The translations under genes were made by a program, and so were the position numbers. From Rhizobium bangladeshense (lineage in GTDB: Bacteria > Pseudomonadota > Alphaproteobacteria > Rhizobiales > Rhizobiaceae): DNA of 64,000 nt. Below the pieces are notes generated by a model, which did no database searches, was not told the DNA's origin, and saw nothing but the letters and a program-made list of their open reading frames with translations. The first letter of the stretch is position 1; each line of letters starts with the position of its first letter. The stretch covers positions 3,227,001 through 3,291,000 of the forward strand of contig NZ_CP071612.1 of assembly GCF_017357245.1 (NCBI RefSeq), read 5' to 3'. Positions 27,630-37,234 of this stretch are shown here, in pieces.

Positions 27630-29015
27630 TTATGGAGATAGCTCCTCCAGGACGCGGCCCTTGGTTTCGACGGCAAATAACATCGTGATGAGAGCGCCAA
27701 GGATCAGAATGGCAGCGAAGCTCGCGAAGACGTATTGGATACCCAGGGAAGACATCAGCGTGCCCACAACGATCGGGCCGGTCGACGAGCCCAAGCGGAG
27801 CCATGCGCTGCCGGTTCCGGTACCGAGTGCCCTGAGACGCGTCGGATAAATTTCAGCGGAGTACAGATAAAGCGAGAAGGTGACTGTCTGGACGATGGCA
27901 TAAGCAAGGCCACCAAGGATCAGAACCTGCATGGACGAGGTTGCGCCGAGCCATGCGAGAGTCAAGAGCGGCAGAGGAGCAAGAAGCAGTGCGCCGGTGT
28001 ACCAGCGTTTGCGCCCGACCCGGTCAATGAGCAGCGCGCAGATGACGGCGGCGATCACGCCGCCGAGCGACGTCAGGAAACCATAGAAGATGCTAGTCTG
28101 AAGCGGAAGGTTAAACACCTGCCGATAGAGCGTTGGCAGCCAGGTGATCGTCCCGTTGGCGACCGTATAGGCTGTGAACCACATGGCCCAGATGGAGAGC
28201 GTGCGCTTCAGGTAGATGCCTTGGAAGAGCTCGCGCCAGTCGGACGTGCGACGGATCGCCACCTGGACGGCCTTTGGCTCAGGCAATTGCTTGCCGGCTG
28301 AGCGTGCACTCTCTTCCATGCGTGTAACGATGGCGTTCGCTTCCTCGTAGCGGCCGTTCGCAGCCAGCCAGCGCGGCGACTCCTTCAGGAACCACCGCAA
28401 CGGGATCATCAGGATTGCCGGAACGAGGCCGACGACGAACATCGCCTTCCAGCCGTAAACCGGCACCATGAAGTAGCCGATCAGCCCTGCGCCGACCAAC
28501 CCGAGCAGAAACATGACCTCGTAGAGGAGGAAGAACTTGCCGCGCCCCTTCGAGCCGATCAACTCGTTGATATAGGCGCTCGCCACCGGCACCTCGCCTC
28601 CCGTCCCGATCCCCTGAATAAAACGGAAGGTCATCATCATGCCGGCGCCCGCGGCAAATAGGCAGGCGACATCCATGCTGACAAAGAGCAGGATCGTGAA
28701 TAGAAGAACTTTCAGCCGGCCGATCTTTTCAGCAAGCCAGCCAAACAGGATGGCGCCGATCAATTGTCCGAGATAGCCCATCGACAGGATCATGCCGGTC
28801 TGCGAAGGGCTCAGGCCCCACTCTCGCACCAGGACAGGCATGGCGTAGGCGATGGCAATGACAGTATAGCCGTCGAAAAATGTTGCTGCGCCGATGATAT
28901 TGCGTGCCCAGAACACCTCGCGGGTAATGGGCAGACGCTCAAGGCGAGCGCTGATTTCGGCCTGCGGATCAACGGAACTCCCCGTCTCCACCGGCATAGG
29001 CTGCATGACATTCAT
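27630..29015 (-). CDS. MFS transporter (sugar/acid porter type)
   Basis: A 461-residue major facilitator with about 12 hydrophobic segments. Typical loops are visible: GWLAEKIGRLKVLL between helices 2 and 3, RFIQGIGTGGEVPVASAYI in helix 4-5 region, and DRVGRKRWYTG in the second half. The start at 29015 follows GGAGGAACC. It lies downstream of the dihydrodipicolinate-synthase-family gene and is divergent from a LacI regulator, so it probably imports the sugar acid or related compound that the aldolase-family enzyme handles. The substrate cannot be read from sequence. Confidence 0.9.
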   Translation of the reverse strand: MNVMQPMPVETGSSVDPQAEISARLERLPITREVFWARNIIGAATFFDGYTVIAIAYAMPVLVREWGLSPSQTGMILSMGYLGQLIGAILFGWLAEKIGRLKVLLFTILLFVSMDVACLFAAGAGMMMTFRFIQGIGTGGEVPVASAYINELIGSKGRGKFFLLYEVMFLLGLVGAGLIGYFMVPVYGWKAMFVVGLVPAILMIPLRWFLKESPRWLAANGRYEEANAIVTRMEESARSAGKQLPEPKAVQVAIRRTSDWRELFQGIYLKRTLSIWAMWFTAYTVANGTITWLPTLYRQVFNLPLQTSIFYGFLTSLGGVIAAVICALLIDRVGRKRWYTGALLLAPLPLLTLAWLGATSSMQVLILGGLAYAIVQTVTFSLYLYSAEIYPTRLRALGTGTGSAWLRLGSSTGPIVVGTLMSSLGIQYVFASFAAILILGALITMLFAVETKGRVLEELSP

Positions 29016-29160
29016 TGGTTCCTCCTTCTCGCCCGTGGCTACCACTCTCCCGGCCAGGGGCGCTCCTGCTTGATGGTTATTGCTGCGTGTCAGCTTGTCC
29101 TGTCAGTACAATGGGCTTCAAAAGGAGATGCCGTCCACGGCTTCTCCTTCCCATCGGAAT

Positions 29161-29189
29161 GACGCTCCTGCGGCATGCGCAGGAGCGTC
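29161..29189 (-). terminator. Perfect 12-bp hairpin between aldolase-family and MFS genes
   Basis: Arms 29161-29172 and 29178-29189 pair perfectly around a 5-base loop, just after the stop of the aldolase-family gene. No T run follows. It may partly stop transcription or protect the upstream message, giving less transporter than enzyme. Confidence 0.5.
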
Positions 29190-29196
29190 GAATGCA

Positions 29197-30144
29197 TCAC
29201 TCGGCAGCCAGGAGTTGGTCGACGCGGCCGATGCCGGCGGCATCGAAGGCGGCAAAAATTTCCGCTTCCGCTTTTTCGCCAAGGTTCTTCAGCGGCTCGC
29301 GGATGGTCGCGTGATCGAGAATGCCACGATGCACGAGGCCGAGTTTGAGCGCCACGGTGCCTTCCATGTGGGAGCCGCGGTGATAGACGGCCCGCGTCAC
29401 CGGCAGAAGACGTTCGAAAAGCTTCCGGGCTTCTGGATAGTTCTGCGCCTTGCCTGCCTTGATCAAGTCGATCAGCAGTTCCGGCGCGATATTGCCGTAG
29501 CCGACGAGCAGACCATCGACGTCGAACATGGTCGGCAACAACCATTCGTCGTGGCAGCTCAGAACCTGCAGATTGGGATTGGCCTTCTTCAGTTCCGGAA
29601 TTTCGACATACCAGCGCTTCATATTGCGCACGCCGTTCTTGGTGGCAACGACGCCTGCCTGCGTGGCGATCGCCAGCTGCGTATCGAGATCATAGGATGC
29701 CTTGGTGGCGTCCGGATACTGGAACAGGATGCACTGCAGGCCGGATTCCTGCCAGATCGCCTTGTAGCGATCCTGGGGAGCGCCCTTCTGAAACCCGAAG
29801 CGCAGCCAGCCATGGTTCGGATAGACCAGCGCACCGGTGGCGCCGGCGGCCTTGCACTTTTTCGCCTCTTCGGCAGCAACCTTTGTACCCTCGCCTGTGA
29901 TTCCGGCAATGATCGGCACGGCGCCGTCGACCGCCTCAACATAGGTGCGGATAAGAGCAAGCCGCTCCTCCTCGGTAAGGAAAGTGCCCTCGCCGGCATG
30001 GCCGAGGATGACGAGGCTTTTGACCCCTTCCATCGAAACCAGCCATTTGGCGATTTTTGCGTTGGCCTTGTGATCGACTTCGCCCTCGCGGGTGAAAGCG
30101 GTAACGGGCGCCGGGCTCAGCCCGCGCAGGTCCATCGGTTGCAT
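29197..30144 (-). CDS. Dihydrodipicolinate synthase-family aldolase/dehydratase
   Basis: A 315-residue class I aldolase of the DapA/NanA family. Visible features are LRGLSPAPVTAFTREGEVD at the N-terminus, LGHAGEGTFLTEEE near 48 (the GTTGE position altered to AGEGT), IIAGITGEGT near 78, a catalytic Tyr candidate in LFQYPDATKA, and a Schiff-base lysine in VATKNGVRNM near 170. The family includes 2-keto-3-deoxy acid aldolases and dehydratases, and a catabolic role is more likely than lysine synthesis because the gene is paired with an MFS transporter and divergent from a LacI repressor. Confidence 0.88.
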   Translation of the reverse strand: MQPMDLRGLSPAPVTAFTREGEVDHKANAKIAKWLVSMEGVKSLVILGHAGEGTFLTEEERLALIRTYVEAVDGAVPIIAGITGEGTKVAAEEAKKCKAAGATGALVYPNHGWLRFGFQKGAPQDRYKAIWQESGLQCILFQYPDATKASYDLDTQLAIATQAGVVATKNGVRNMKRWYVEIPELKKANPNLQVLSCHDEWLLPTMFDVDGLLVGYGNIAPELLIDLIKAGKAQNYPEARKLFERLLPVTRAVYHRGSHMEGTVALKLGLVHRGILDHATIREPLKNLGEKAEAEIFAAFDAAGIGRVDQLLAAE

Positions 30145-30200
30145 CTTGATCTCCTCCTTGGCGATCGCTGCTCACTCATGATCAGCGACGGGATCGTTTA

Positions 30201-30214
30201 TGGGAACGTTCCCA
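30201..30214. promoter_or_regulatory. Palindromic LacI-family operator
   Basis: A perfect 14-base palindrome, TGGGAACGTTCCCA, lies between the divergent aldolase-family gene and the LacI-family regulator gene. The centre has the CG step and the symmetry usual for LacI/GalR repressors. It probably mediates repression of the aldolase/MFS operon and autoregulation. Confidence 0.75.
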
Positions 30215-30305
30215 CTATCGTTCTTGAATTTTCTGGAGTCAATTTCTTTTTTGGTGCATGTTCGCAAACGGCGCCCGACCGCCCGACTCGAATGGAAAAG
30301 GCTCA

Positions 30306-31334
30306 ATGAATTCAAAGGCAGATCAAATTCTCGGTCAAAGCCGCATCACCATTCTTGACGTGGCGGCTGCAGCCGGCGTTTCCAAATCCACAGTATCCCG
30401 CATTCTGGACGAGCGGCTCCCCCGCTCCGATAGCGAGACCGCCCGCCGCGTTCGCAAGGTCGCTGAAGAGCTTGGCTATGTCAGAGACGTTTCGGCAGCG
30501 AGTCTCAGGCGCGGCAACACGATGACTGTGGGCGTGATTGTTCCGCGACTGACCGATACGGTCATGGCCATGCTTTATGAAGCGCTGGCCAAGGCCTGCA
30601 GCCGCACCGGCCGCTTCGCCATTGTCGCCACGACCGACGACAAGCCGAAGGCCGACCGGCTTGCCGCCGAATCCCTCCTGAGACGCGGCGTCGACGGATT
30701 GATCCTTGCCACAGCGCGGGAAGACGACGACTTTCCTGACGAACTGGCAAGGCGCGGTGTCCCCTATGTGCTGGCGCTGCGTACCGACGGTCACAGCCTC
30801 TCCTCGGTCGGCGATGACAGGCTGGGCGGCTACCTCGCTGCACGCCATTTGCTCGATCTCGGCCATCGCAGGATCGGCGTCATTGCCGGCCCTTCCTATG
30901 CCTCCAGTTCGCGAGGCCGGGTAGAGGGTTTCTGCCAAGCATTGGAAGAAACGGGACTGGTAGCGGATCCCTCCTGCATTATCGCCTCGACATTCGGCAT
31001 CGAGTCGGGTGCGGCGGCCATCGAAACACTGATGAACCTCAGCCCCCGCCCGACCGCTGTTTTCGCGGTCAACGACAATACCGCTATTGGCGCCTTGTCG
31101 GGCCTGACGAAACTCGGCCTTTCCGTGCCGCAGAATATCTCGATCGTCGGTTACAACGACATTCCGATCGTCAATCACCTGCCCACGCCGCTCACGACGC
31201 TGCGTGTGCCGTTCGAGCAAATTGCTTCGAACGCCCTCGAGCTTCTTGCGGGCGATGGCGGTTCCATCGACGACCGTATCCGCATCTCGGCTCCGACACT
31301 CATTCCCAGGAAATCGACAGCGCCGCTGCGCTGA
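30306..31334 (+). CDS. LacI-family transcriptional repressor
   Basis: A 342-residue LacI regulator. Residues ~10-60 form the DNA-binding head (ITILDVAAAAGVSKSTVSRI, hinge following) and the rest is the sugar-binding-protein-like effector domain (TVGVIVPRLTDTVMAMLYEAL ... RPTAVFAVNDNTAIGAL ... VPQNISIVGYNDIPI). ATG 30306 is supported by AAGG five bases away. It is divergent from the aldolase-family/MFS operon with a perfect palindromic operator between. The next gene, for an alkylation repair protein, starts about 20 bases after its stop. Confidence 0.92.
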   Translation: MNSKADQILGQSRITILDVAAAAGVSKSTVSRILDERLPRSDSETARRVRKVAEELGYVRDVSAASLRRGNTMTVGVIVPRLTDTVMAMLYEALAKACSRTGRFAIVATTDDKPKADRLAAESLLRRGVDGLILATAREDDDFPDELARRGVPYVLALRTDGHSLSSVGDDRLGGYLAARHLLDLGHRRIGVIAGPSYASSSRGRVEGFCQALEETGLVADPSCIIASTFGIESGAAAIETLMNLSPRPTAVFAVNDNTAIGALSGLTKLGLSVPQNISIVGYNDIPIVNHLPTPLTTLRVPFEQIASNALELLAGDGGSIDDRIRISAPTLIPRKSTAPLR

Positions 31335-31354
31335 AAGATCACGAGAGGACCAAC

Positions 31355-32470
31355 ATGCCGGAACCGCTCAAGAACCTGCTGCACGAAGCGCTGCTCGTCG
31401 ACATGGCTGATCGCATCGCCGCCAATGCGCTCTCCTTCGACAAGACCCATTTCCTCAAGCTCGCGAGCGATGGGCTGGAGGCGCTTGAGCTGATGGAGCG
31501 CTCGGCGCTGATCCGCGACGCGCTGTCTGCCACGCTTCCCGAAGATTTTATCGAAGCAGCCGCCGTTCTGAAGGCAAGCCTGCCTGCATCAGGCAGACCC
31601 GGTCTGACCGGCTGGATGTTGCTGCCGGTCAATCAGTTCATCGCCGCCCGCGGCCTCGATCATTTCGAACTCGGCCTCGATCTCCTCAAGGCGCTGACAC
31701 CGCATTTCACAGCCGAATTCGGTATTCGCCCCTTCATCCATCGCGACCAGCAGCGCGCGCTCGCTATCATCTCCGCCTGGGTCGGCGACCCCGATCGGCA
31801 CGTGCGCCGACTGGCCAGCGAGGGAACGCGGCCGCGCCTGCCCTGGGCCATGCGCCTGCCGCAACTCGTCAAGGATCCGACGCCAATCCTGCCGATCCTC
31901 ATCGCGCTGATGGACGATCCGGAAGATTACGTGCGCCGCTCCGTCGCCAACAGCCTGAACGACATCGCCAAGGATCATCCGGATCTCGTCGCCGCTTTCA
32001 TCGCCGGCCGCATCGAGGGCGCGTCAGCGGAGCGCCGCTGGCTGCTGAAACATGCCTCACGCACGCTGCTCAAGAAAGGCCATCCGCAGGCGCTCGCCAA
32101 TTTCGGCTTCGGCACGGCAGCCGCGCTGACATGCGAACTGCGCCTTCTGAACGGCGAGGTGATGTTCGGCGAAGGGCTGGATTTCGAAATCCGCCTGACC
32201 AATTCAGGCGAAACCACGCACTCGCTGATGATCGACTACGCCATCCACCACGTGAAGGCCGACGGCTCTCTCTCGCCCAAGGTCTTCAAATGCAGGACGA
32301 TTACACTCGCGCCCGGGCAGAGCCACGCGATCGAGCGCCGCCATGCCATGCGGCCGATCACCACGCGGCGCTATTATCCCGGCGAACACCGCATCGCCAT
32401 CCTCGTCAACGGAGCGGAAAGCGCATCGAAAAGTTTCGTGCTGAGAATGCCTTCGCCTGACCCGGCCTAG
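31355..32470 (+). CDS. DNA alkylation repair-type HEAT-repeat protein
   Basis: A 371-residue protein of the AlkC/AlkD-like superfamily. The core is helical HEAT-like repeats (residues ~100-245), with the characteristic stretch WVGDPDRHVRRLASEGTRPRLPW (cut here for length) near 143-165 and VRRSVANSLNDIAKDHP near 193. The C-terminal ~120 residues form a beta-rich domain (LTNSGETTHSLMIDYAIHHVK), as in AlkC-type members. It would remove N-alkylated bases from DNA as a glycosylase. It follows the LacI gene closely, but a functional link is not evident. Confidence 0.85.
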   Translation: MPEPLKNLLHEALLVDMADRIAANALSFDKTHFLKLASDGLEALELMERSALIRDALSATLPEDFIEAAAVLKASLPASGRPGLTGWMLLPVNQFIAARGLDHFELGLDLLKALTPHFTAEFGIRPFIHRDQQRALAIISAWVGDPDRHVRRLASEGTRPRLPWAMRLPQLVKDPTPILPILIALMDDPEDYVRRSVANSLNDIAKDHPDLVAAFIAGRIEGASAERRWLLKHASRTLLKKGHPQALANFGFGTAAALTCELRLLNGEVMFGEGLDFEIRLTNSGETTHSLMIDYAIHHVKADGSLSPKVFKCRTITLAPGQSHAIERRHAMRPITTRRYYPGEHRIAILVNGAESASKSFVLRMPSPDPA

Positions 32471-32766
32471 CGCCTTTTTGTGCGCTGCACTTGACTTTTC
32501 CAGCGAACTAGCCCAAATGCGGCTCAGCTTTCACCCTTCCGGCCGCCGCGTGAGCGTGCCCCTGCGAGAAAGTACGAAACGCAGGAAGAAGGGACAAAAG
32601 CGCATTTCGATAGAGCGCCGCACTCCCAAGAAGCGGCCAGAAGCGCTGGAAAGCTTTTTCCAACTTGCAAGTTCCCACTTCACGCGGGGTTCTTGACGCC
32701 AGAATGAAACCGGATCGCATGGTGCGTTCCGGCGCTAGTCGTTGTGGCGCCCCGAAAGGTTATGCC
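32471..32766. other. Leader region of the DEAD-box helicase gene
   Basis: About 300 bases without a convincing gene. Two palindromes are present: GGAAAGCTTTTTCC (one mismatch) at 32647-32660 and the perfect AACTTGCAAGTT at 32661-32672. A long leader is plausible for a helicase gene of the cold-shock or ribosome-assembly kind, but no known RNA motif was recognised. Confidence 0.4.
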
Positions 32767-34467
32767 TTGACTAATTTTGAATCGCTTGGTGTCTCCAAGC
32801 CGATCGTCGCCACCTTGTTCCAGCTCGGCATCGAAACGCCGACGCCGATCCAGGAACAGTCCATTCCCCTCCTCATTTCAGGCCGCGATCTGATCGGCCT
32901 TGCCCAGACCGGCACCGGCAAGACCGCCGCCTTCGGCCTGCCACTCATTGAAAAGCTGCTCGCTGACGAGCGCCGCCCCGACAACCGCACGACGCGGACG
33001 CTGATCCTGGCGCCGACCCGCGAGCTGGTGAACCAGATCGCCGAGAACCTGAAGAAGTTCATCCGCAAGTCGCCGCTGCGCATCAATGTGGTGGTCGGCG
33101 GCGTTTCGATCAACAAGCAGCAGCTGCAGCTGGAAAAGGGCACAGACATCCTGGTCGCCACCCCCGGCCGCCTGCTCGATCTCGTCAACCGCCGCGCAAT
33201 CACGCTGACGACGGTGCGCTATCTTGTGCTCGATGAGGCCGACCAGATGCTCGACCTCGGTTTCGTCCATGACTTGCGCAAGATCGCCAAGTTGGTGCCG
33301 AAGAAGCGTCAGACCATGCTGTTTTCGGCCACCATGCCCAAGGCCATCGCCGATCTCGCCGGCGAGTATCTCGTCGATCCCGTCAAAGTCGAAGTCACGC
33401 CTCCCGGCAAGGCTGCCGACAAGGTCGAGCAATACGTCCATTTCGTCGGCGGCAAGAACGACAAGACTGAACTGCTGCGCAAGTCGCTGACCGAAAACCC
33501 CGACGGCCGCGCCATCGTCTTCCTGCGCACCAAGCATGGCGCCGAGAAGCTGATGAAGCACCTCGACAATATCGGCTATTCCGTCGCCTCCATCCACGGC
33601 AACAAGAGCCAGGGTCAGCGCGAGCGGGCGCTGAAGTCCTTCCGGGACGGCAGCATCAAGACGCTGATCGCGACCGACGTCGCCGCCCGCGGCATCGACA
33701 TCCCGGCCGTCAGCCACGTCTACAACTATGACTTGCCCGAAGTGCCGGACGCCTATGTCCATCGCATCGGCCGCACGGCGCGCGCCGGCCGCGACGGCAT
33801 CGCCATCGCCTTCTGCGCACCCGACGAAGCCAAGCTGCTGCGCGATATCGAGCGCCTGATGGGCATCGACATCAAGGTCGCAAGCGGCGAGCCGCCGGCC
33901 AATATCAGCAACAGCGGCCCCCGTCGCGGCAACGGCAATGGCAACAACCGCAATCGCGGCGGCGGCCAAGGTCGTGGTGGTGAGGGTCGCGGCGAAGGCC
34001 GTGGCGATCAGAACCGATCGGAGCATCGCGGCAGCCGCCAGGAACGCCGCCCGCGCCGAGAAGGCGAAGGCAGCGAAATCCGCGCCGGTGGCGAAGAACG
34101 CCGCGAGCGCCGTCCGCGCCCCGAGCGCCTGGGCCGCAACGAGGACTTCCGCGGCCAGCGTCGCGGCGAAGCGGTTCCGGATTTCGGCCCCGACAACGAT
34201 TTGGCCTCGACCTCCGATTTCCGTCCGGCAAAGCCGCAGCGCCCTGCGCATAACGGCCCTAATGGCCATCACGCCAATGGCGAGCCGAGCGGCCATCACC
34301 GCGGCAACGGCCGCCACGCCCACGGCCGCCCGGCCCGCAAGCACGGCGAGGACCGCGGACAGCATCAGGCCCAGGGCGGCGAACCGCGCCGCGAGGGCAA
34401 TGGCGGCAACCGCCGCGGCAGCTCCGGCTCCCGCAATGGCGGCGGCCAGCGCCGCGAACGCGCCTGA
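32767..34467 (+). CDS. DEAD-box ATP-dependent RNA helicase (RhlE/CsdA-like)
   Basis: A DEAD-box RNA helicase of about 566 residues. Helicase motifs appear in order: the Q motif (FQLGIETPTPIQEQSIP), AQTGTGKT, PTRELVNQI, TPGRLLD, DEAD (LVLDEADQMLDLG), SATMP, then ARGIDIP and HRIGRTARAG. The core ends near residue 380. The C-terminal ~190 residues are low-complexity Arg/Gly/Asn/His repeats (RGG-like), which bind RNA nonspecifically. I start at TTG 32767 because GAAAGG stands nine bases before it and the conserved region begins at once; earlier ATG codons exist in frame. Likely role is ribosome assembly or mRNA turnover. Confidence 0.92.
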   Translation: MTNFESLGVSKPIVATLFQLGIETPTPIQEQSIPLLISGRDLIGLAQTGTGKTAAFGLPLIEKLLADERRPDNRTTRTLILAPTRELVNQIAENLKKFIRKSPLRINVVVGGVSINKQQLQLEKGTDILVATPGRLLDLVNRRAITLTTVRYLVLDEADQMLDLGFVHDLRKIAKLVPKKRQTMLFSATMPKAIADLAGEYLVDPVKVEVTPPGKAADKVEQYVHFVGGKNDKTELLRKSLTENPDGRAIVFLRTKHGAEKLMKHLDNIGYSVASIHGNKSQGQRERALKSFRDGSIKTLIATDVAARGIDIPAVSHVYNYDLPEVPDAYVHRIGRTARAGRDGIAIAFCAPDEAKLLRDIERLMGIDIKVASGEPPANISNSGPRRGNGNGNNRNRGGGQGRGGEGRGEGRGDQNRSEHRGSRQERRPRREGEGSEIRAGGEERRERRPRPERLGRNEDFRGQRRGEAVPDFGPDNDLASTSDFRPAKPQRPAHNGPNGHHANGEPSGHHRGNGRHAHGRPARKHGEDRGQHQAQGGEPRREGNGGNRRGSSGSRNGGGQRRERA

Positions 34468-34490
34468 TCATAGATCTATTGAAGATTGGA

Positions 34491-34517
34491 AAGGCCGGCG
34501 ATTTCTCCGGCCTTTTT
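34491..34517. terminator. Rho-independent terminator after the helicase gene
   Basis: Arms 34491-34498 and 34507-34514 (AAGGCCGG/CCGGCCTT) with an 8-base loop are followed on the plus strand by a run of T. It ends the helicase transcript; A residues on the other side let it serve the convergent exporter gene too. Confidence 0.85.
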
Positions 34518-34523
34518 CGTTGT

Positions 34524-35426
34524 CTACGCCTCTGCCGGCCTCTGCCGCTCGGTTGCCCTGCGGTTCGTCAGATAGACGCCCGTCACGACAACAATCGTGC
34601 CCAAAATCAATGGCAGCGTCAGCGGCTCGCCAAAGGCGATGAAGGCTTCAAGCGCGACAGCCGGTGGCATCAGGTAGATTAGCGAGGCGGCACGCGAGAC
34701 CTGCCCGCGGCGGATGAGATAAAGCAGCAGGCCGACGCCGCCCATCGACAGACCGAAGACCGACCAGGTGAGCGCGCCATAAGCTTGCGCCGAACCATCG
34801 AAATGCTGGTATTCGAAGGTCAGCGAGAGTGGCAGGGTGAGGATCAGCGCACCGGCATATTGCAGCGTTGCAATGGTCCTGAGGTCGCCGGATTGCAGGT
34901 GTTTCTTCTGGTAGAGCGTGCCGTAGGTGACGGAGCCCATGGCGATCAGGTTGATCGCCAGCGGCAGAGCGGCTTGGCTGAGATCAGCGGTCGCCGGATC
35001 GAGGAGCTTCGGCGAAATGGCGATGGCAATGCCGATGAAGCCGAGGCCGAGACCGATCTGCTGGCTCTTCTGCAACCGCTCGCCGACGAGAAAGGGAGCC
35101 GCCATGGCCGTCAGCAGCGGCTGCAGCGCCGCGATGATGCCCGATATGCCGGCAGGCACCCCATTGGCGATCGCCCACCAGAGGCCGGCAAGATAGAAGC
35201 CGTGCAGGAAGACGCCGGAATAGATGGCGCGGAGCCACGTCGCCCGGCTTTTCGGCCATCGCGCCCGCATCACCAGGCAGAGCGTCAGGAAAGCAAAGGC
35301 CGACAGCGCGTAGCGGATCGACAGAAAGGTGAAGGGCTCGGAATGCAGCGCCGCATATTTCGCCACCACCCAGCCGGTAGACCAAAGCAAAACGAAGACG
35401 GCGGGGGCAAGGCGGTCGAGGGACAT
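34524..35426 (-). CDS. EamA/DMT-family transporter
   Basis: A 300-residue drug/metabolite transporter of the EamA type with ten predicted hydrophobic segments in two repeats; the first starts LAPAVFVLLWSTGWVVAKYA and the second begins near residue 150. The motif RYALSAFAFLTLCL and SGIIAALQPLLTAMAAPFL are typical. I chose ATG 35426 because the first membrane helix begins there; the frame is open further upstream without a clear ribosome site. Substrate is unknown. It converges on the helicase gene with a shared terminator. Confidence 0.87.
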   Translation of the reverse strand: MSLDRLAPAVFVLLWSTGWVVAKYAALHSEPFTFLSIRYALSAFAFLTLCLVMRARWPKSRATWLRAIYSGVFLHGFYLAGLWWAIANGVPAGISGIIAALQPLLTAMAAPFLVGERLQKSQQIGLGLGFIGIAIAISPKLLDPATADLSQAALPLAINLIAMGSVTYGTLYQKKHLQSGDLRTIATLQYAGALILTLPLSLTFEYQHFDGSAQAYGALTWSVFGLSMGGVGLLLYLIRRGQVSRAASLIYLMPPAVALEAFIAFGEPLTLPLILGTIVVVTGVYLTNRRATERQRPAEA

Positions 35427-35824
35427 GGGCGGCTCGGGCAAAAAGATATCGCGGTGCTGATAGCCGTAGCCGAAGGCCTCGGTCAAAGGCGAAGCGTTGA
35501 TGCTTATATGAAATTTGGTTGATGGTTGTGGGCGCAGGATACGCGTAACTCGTGCGGCTCCCATGGCATGCCTTCTCCCGAGCACAAGAACAAGAGCGTA
35601 TGCAGCCGCGCCTACGCCTGCATCACCGAATGAAAAACCATCACCTGCTCAGATTTTACGCAGTTCTTACGGAACACCCGTCCGTCGCCCCGCCCCACCT
35701 CGCTTCAAACGCCTGGAATTCCGTTTCTTTTCCGCACTGCAAAAATCTTTCCCCGAATTGCGCATGGTTCTTGCATTGCAATTTGCGTTGTATTCAAATG
35801 AACAAAAAAAGGGGAGCCGCACCT

Positions 35825-37234
35825 TTGGCATTTGATGAAATGATTACCGGGGACGAAAGCCCCCGCCCGCCTTATGAAAAATATTACGAGTGGTACAACA
35901 GCCAAGACCGGGCGCATCTGATTGCCAAGTCCCGCGATGCGGAAAACATCTTCCGGAAGACCGGCATAACCTTCGCAGTTTACGGCCACGCCGACAGTTC
36001 CGAAAAGCTCATCCCCTTCGACATCATTCCCCGCATCATTTCCGCCCGCGAGTGGCGCAAGCTGGCTCAGGGGATCGAGCAGCGGGTGATCGCACTCAAC
36101 GCCTTTCTGGACGACATCTACCATAAGCAGGAGATCATCCGCGCCGGCCGCGTTCCACGCGAGCTGATCGAGAACAATGTCGCCTTTCTCTCCGAGATGA
36201 TCGGCTTCCGCCCACCGGGCGGCGTCTATACCCATATCGTCGGCACCGATATCGTGCGCACCGGCGAAGACCAGTTCTACGTGCTGGAGGACAATGCCCG
36301 CACGCCGTCCGGCGTCAGCTACATGCTGGAAAACCGGGAAACCATGATGCAGATGTTTCCCGAGCTCTTCCATGAAAACAAGGTTCAGCGCGTCGAGGAT
36401 TATCCCTATCTCTTGCGCCAGAGCCTCGCCTCGCTCGCCCCTCCTGGCTGCACCGGCAAGCCGCGCGTCGCAGTGCTGACGCCCGGCATCTACAATTCGG
36501 CCTATTACGAGCATTCCTTCCTCGCCGACATGATGGGCGTCGAGCTGGTCGAGGGCTCGGATCTGCGCGTCATCGACGGCAAGGTGAAAATGCGCACGAC
36601 CCGCGGCTACGAAGCGATCGACGTGCTCTACCGCCGCGTCGACGACGACTTTCTCGATCCCCTTACATTCAGGGCCGATTCCGCGCTCGGCATTCCCGGC
36701 ATCATGGACGTCTACCGCTCCGGTAATATCACCATCGCCAATGCGCCGGGCACCGGCATATCGGACGACAAGGCGATTTATTCCTACATGCCGGAGATCG
36801 TCGAGTTCTATACCGGCCGCAAGGCGCTGCTCGAAAACGTGCCGACCTGGCGCTGCTCGGAAGCATCAAGTCTGAAATATGTGCTGGAGCACCTGGAGGA
36901 ATTGGTCGTCAAGGAAGTGCACGGTTCCGGCGGCTACGGCATGCTTGTGGGGCCGACGGCATCGAAGAAAGAGCGCGCCGATTTCGCCGAAAAGCTGAAG
37001 GCCAAGCCGAATAACTACATCGCTCAGCCGACGCTGTCGCTCTCCACCGTGCCGATCCTCGTCAACAAGGGCATTGCGCCGCGCCATGTCGACCTCCGCC
37101 CCTACGTGCTCGTTTCCGACAAGGTCCAGATCATTCCGGGCGGTCTCACCCGCGTGGCGCTGAAGCAGGGCTCGCTGGTGGTCAACTCCAGCCAGGGCGG
37201 CGGCACCAAAGACACCTGGGTACTGGAGGACTGA
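35825..37234 (+). CDS. Circularly permuted ATP-grasp protein
   Basis: A protein of about 469 residues of the circularly permuted ATP-grasp type (DUF404/407). Key phrases are FRKTGITFAVYG near the N-terminus, VLEDNARTPSGVSYMLENR near 155, DVLYRRVDDDFLDPL near 265, and VKEVHGSGGYGMLVGP near 360. ATP-grasp enzymes make amide or peptide bonds. The start is most likely TTG 35825, eight bases after GGGGAG; ATG 35798 would add nine residues. It overlaps the alpha-E gene by one base and the transglutaminase-like gene follows, a known conserved set thought to make and process a peptide, whose product is unknown. Confidence 0.9.
   Translation: MAFDEMITGDESPRPPYEKYYEWYNSQDRAHLIAKSRDAENIFRKTGITFAVYGHADSSEKLIPFDIIPRIISAREWRKLAQGIEQRVIALNAFLDDIYHKQEIIRAGRVPRELIENNVAFLSEMIGFRPPGGVYTHIVGTDIVRTGEDQFYVLEDNARTPSGVSYMLENRETMMQMFPELFHENKVQRVEDYPYLLRQSLASLAPPGCTGKPRVAVLTPGIYNSAYYEHSFLADMMGVELVEGSDLRVIDGKVKMRTTRGYEAIDVLYRRVDDDFLDPLTFRADSALGIPGIMDVYRSGNITIANAPGTGISDDKAIYSYMPEIVEFYTGRKALLENVPTWRCSEASSLKYVLEHLEELVVKEVHGSGGYGMLVGPTASKKERADFAEKLKAKPNNYIAQPTLSLSTVPILVNKGIAPRHVDLRPYVLVSDKVQIIPGGLTRVALKQGSLVVNSSQGGGTKDTWVLED

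Noticed and set aside
32878..34365. 495-codon minus-strand frame opposite the DEAD-box gene
   Set aside because: Ala/Val/Asp-rich shadow of the helicase; no independent evidence.
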